The position numbers and the translations under genes are program-made. Source: Planctomycetota bacterium (GTDB taxonomy: Bacteria > Planctomycetota > Phycisphaerae > Phycisphaerales > UBA5793). Taken from it: 64,000 bases of DNA. The notes beneath the pieces are model-generated. The model worked only from the letters and a program-made list of their open reading frames with translations, was not told the DNA's origin and made no database searches. This document shows positions 62,531 through 64,000 of the stretch, piece after piece. The stretch's first letter is position 1; every line of letters begins with the position of its first letter. The stretch is taken from assembly GCA_963205185.1 (NCBI GenBank), contig CAUJHZ010000076.1:143157-207156 (forward strand), in the 5' to 3' direction.

Positions 62531-64000
62531 ATGCCTGAATCCGCCTCCGCCGACACATTTCGCTCGACCGAACGCGACACCGACCCGCTCCTGCACGGCC
62601 TGACCGAGTCCCAGGCCCGGGCGGTGCTTCACACCGAGGGCCCGCTGCTGGTCCTGGCGGCGGCCGGCTCGGGCAAGACGCTGACCATCACCCGCCGGGT
62701 GGCGCATCTCATCGCCCAGGGCAATCCGCCGTGGTCGATCCTGGCGCTGACGTTCACAAACAAGGCGGCCACCGAGATGCGCGAGCGCATCGAGCGGCTC
62801 ATCCCGCCGCAGGCAGGCACGGCCCGAGGGTTGGTGATCAGCACCTTTCACGCCTTCTGCGCCCGGCTTTTGAGGCGCTACGCCGAGCGCGTCGGCCTGA
62901 ACGCCAACTACACCATCTACGACGCCGGCGACCAGAGGGCGGCGATCAAGGAGGCGCTGGATCGCCTCGATCTGTCGCGGAGCAACTTCCCGCCCGATGC
63001 GATGTCGGCGCGCATCAGCAACGCCAAGAACGCGATGCAGCGCGTGCAGGACGTCCGCGCGGCGGGCGGCGATTTCTGGTCCAAGCAGTTCGCCCGCGTT
63101 TACGAGGAGTACGAGAAGACATTGCGGCAGAACAACGCAGTGGACTTTGACGACCTGCTCCTGCACATCGCCACACTGCTGCGCGACGATGCCGAGGTGC
63201 GAGGGGAACTGCGCAACCGGTTCCGGCATGTCCTCATTGATGAGTATCAGGACACGAACCACGCCCAGTTTCTCATCGCCGACGGCCTCGCCGCCGGCCA
63301 TCGCCGCATCTGCGTGGTGGGCGACCCAGATCAATGCCTCCTTCCGGACACGCTGGTGGATACCACCGACGGCGAGGCGCCCATACGGTCCATCGTCGAA
63401 GGTCAGGAGATTCGCGCCGCCGCCGGCTGGGGCAAGACCGGCCGCTTTCGCGTGGAGAAGGTCCTCAAGCGGCGCTACCGCGGGCCCATCGTCGTGCTCG
63501 AGACGGAGGACGGCCGCGAGGTCCGAGGCACACCAAACCACATCGGCTTCGCCCGCGTCAGGCCCAACCCCGACCTTCACTTCACCTATCTCATGTGGAA
63601 GCGAGGCCTCGGCTACCGCCTCGGCACCACGCGCGGCGTGCGCGTAAGCAAAGACGGCGAAATCCTCTCAGGCCTGCAGGTTCGCACGAATCAGGAAGTT
63701 GCGGACGCCGTCTGGATCGTACGGACCTGCACGAGTTCAGCCGATGCGCGATTCCACGAACACCTCTATTCGGTGCGCTATGGCCTGCCCACACTGGTCT
63801 TCTTTGTGCGCGGCCGTCGGATGGATCTCGACCAGACGCACATCGACCGCCTGTACGGCGAGGTTGACACGCATGCCGCAGCGTTGCGCCTGATGCACGA
63901 CCTGCATCTCGACCTGCGCTACCCGCACCATCGGCCGGGCGCCGTCACACGCCAGGGCTGGGCGCGGCGCCATGTGTTCATGACTCTGTTTGGCGGCGGA
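62531..64000 (+). CDS. UvrD/PcrA-type superfamily 1 DNA helicase interrupted by an intein (3' end outside window)
   Basis: The frame is open from ATG 62531 to the window edge (490 residues). The helicase part has motif Q/I LTESQARAVLHTEGPLLVLA and AAAGSGKTLTITRRVAHLI (Walker A about residues 46-52), motif Ia LTFTNKAATEMRERI, motif Ib STFHAFCARLLRRYA and motif II VLIDEYQDTNHAQF (about 234-247). Motif III should read VVGDPDQSIYRWRGA, but after DPDQ (residue 268) an intein begins with Cys269. The rest of the helicase must resume beyond 64000. Rep and PcrA cannot be separated by eye. Confidence 0.93.
   Translation, partial: MPESASADTFRSTERDTDPLLHGLTESQARAVLHTEGPLLVLAAAGSGKTLTITRRVAHLIAQGNPPWSILALTFTNKAATEMRERIERLIPPQAGTARGLVISTFHAFCARLLRRYAERVGLNANYTIYDAGDQRAAIKEALDRLDLSRSNFPPDAMSARISNAKNAMQRVQDVRAAGGDFWSKQFARVYEEYEKTLRQNNAVDFDDLLLHIATLLRDDAEVRGELRNRFRHVLIDEYQDTNHAQFLIADGLAAGHRRICVVGDPDQCLLPDTLVDTTDGEAPIRSIVEGQEIRAAAGWGKTGRFRVEKVLKRRYRGPIVVLETEDGREVRGTPNHIGFARVRPNPDLHFTYLMWKRGLGYRLGTTRGVRVSKDGEILSGLQVRTNQEVADAVWIVRTCTSSADARFHEHLYSVRYGLPTLVFFVRGRRMDLDQTHIDRLYGEVDTHAAALRLMHDLHLDLRYPHHRPGAVTRQGWARRHVFMTLFGGG
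63335..64000 (+). mobile_element. Intein inserted at the DPDQ site of the helicase (N-terminal part; continues past window)
   Basis: Block A is CLLPDTLVDTTDGEAPIRSI with the nucleophile Cys269, and block B is GTPNHIGFAR with the Thr-x-x-His pair. After it, instead of a LAGLIDADG motif, comes TYLMWKRGLGYRLGTTRGVR, then ADAVWIVRTCTSSADARFHE and HLYSVRYGLPTLVF. These recall the GIY-YIG nuclease pattern (Tyr, Tyr-x-x-Gly, Arg, and a later Glu). The C-terminal splicing blocks F and G (His-Asn and Ser) are not in the window. Confidence 0.88.

Overview
The window is GC-rich, densely coded bacterial chromosome. Several features suggest a planctomycete, most likely of the Phycisphaerae type. These are membrane proteins ending in a zinc ribbon of the form CxxCNYDLRATTTGxCPECG, an ECF sigma factor next to a Ser/Thr kinase, a DUF2934 protein, dispersed CGAGCGAAGCGAGG-like repeats, and a large flagellar locus with two FliA/WhiG-type sigma factors. 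The taxonomy is an inference; there is no rRNA in the window.

Layout. 1-9.7 kb: the end of an unknown gene, a tRNA-Gly(GCC) with promoter and hairpin, a ClC channel/transporter, a cystathionine lyase-homoserine dehydrogenase operon behind a long structured leader, a convergent glycosyltransferase, and uvrA carrying an in-frame repeat insertion. 9.7-16.3 kb (mostly minus strand): DUF2934 protein, rsmA, an orphan protein with a flagellin-like domain, a decaying tandem array of zinc-ribbon membrane proteins with dispersed repeats, then ftsY, nusB and ribH. 16.3-24.7 kb: a UbiA prenyltransferase, a minus-strand group (HEAT-like protein, RsbW-like kinase, STAS protein, MlaE-type permease), guaA, aroB, a CheY-like regulator and small unknown genes. 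24.8-56.4 kb: a TPR protein followed by a nearly continuous flagellar superoperon (FleS/FleR-like two-component system, flgBC-fliEFGHIJ, a MotE-like protein, fliK, flgD, flgE, flbD, motAB, fliL, fliN, fliOPQR, flhB, flhA, flhF, flhG, two sigma-28-type factors). 56.5-64 kb: folK, an MgtE-like transporter, a branched-chain aminotransferase, the kinase/ECF pair, and a UvrD/PcrA helicase interrupted by an intein and cut by the window edge.

How it works together. The sigma-54 activator encoded at 28951-30462 lies directly before a very good sigma-54 promoter at 30521-30536, which would drive flgB and the basal-body/export genes. The later genes encode the hook, stator, C-ring and export gate, then the FlhF/FlhG placement pair and the late sigma factors. 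fliM is absent between fliL and fliN, and no filament genes (fliC, fliD, flgK, flgL), rod genes (flgF, flgG) or P/L-ring genes are present, so these must be elsewhere. The stator pair looks sodium-type (PomAB-like).

Most notable observations: (1) a leader of about 190 nt before the cystathionine lyase gene with two folded domains, the second forming a 13-bp helix that buries the ribosome binding site up to the AUG; (2) an intein at the DPDQ site of the helicase whose internal region resembles a GIY-YIG nuclease rather than a LAGLIDADG one; (3) palindromic repeat DNA translated in frame inside UvrA; (4) a tandem zinc-ribbon array with a fused double gene and a pseudogene end.
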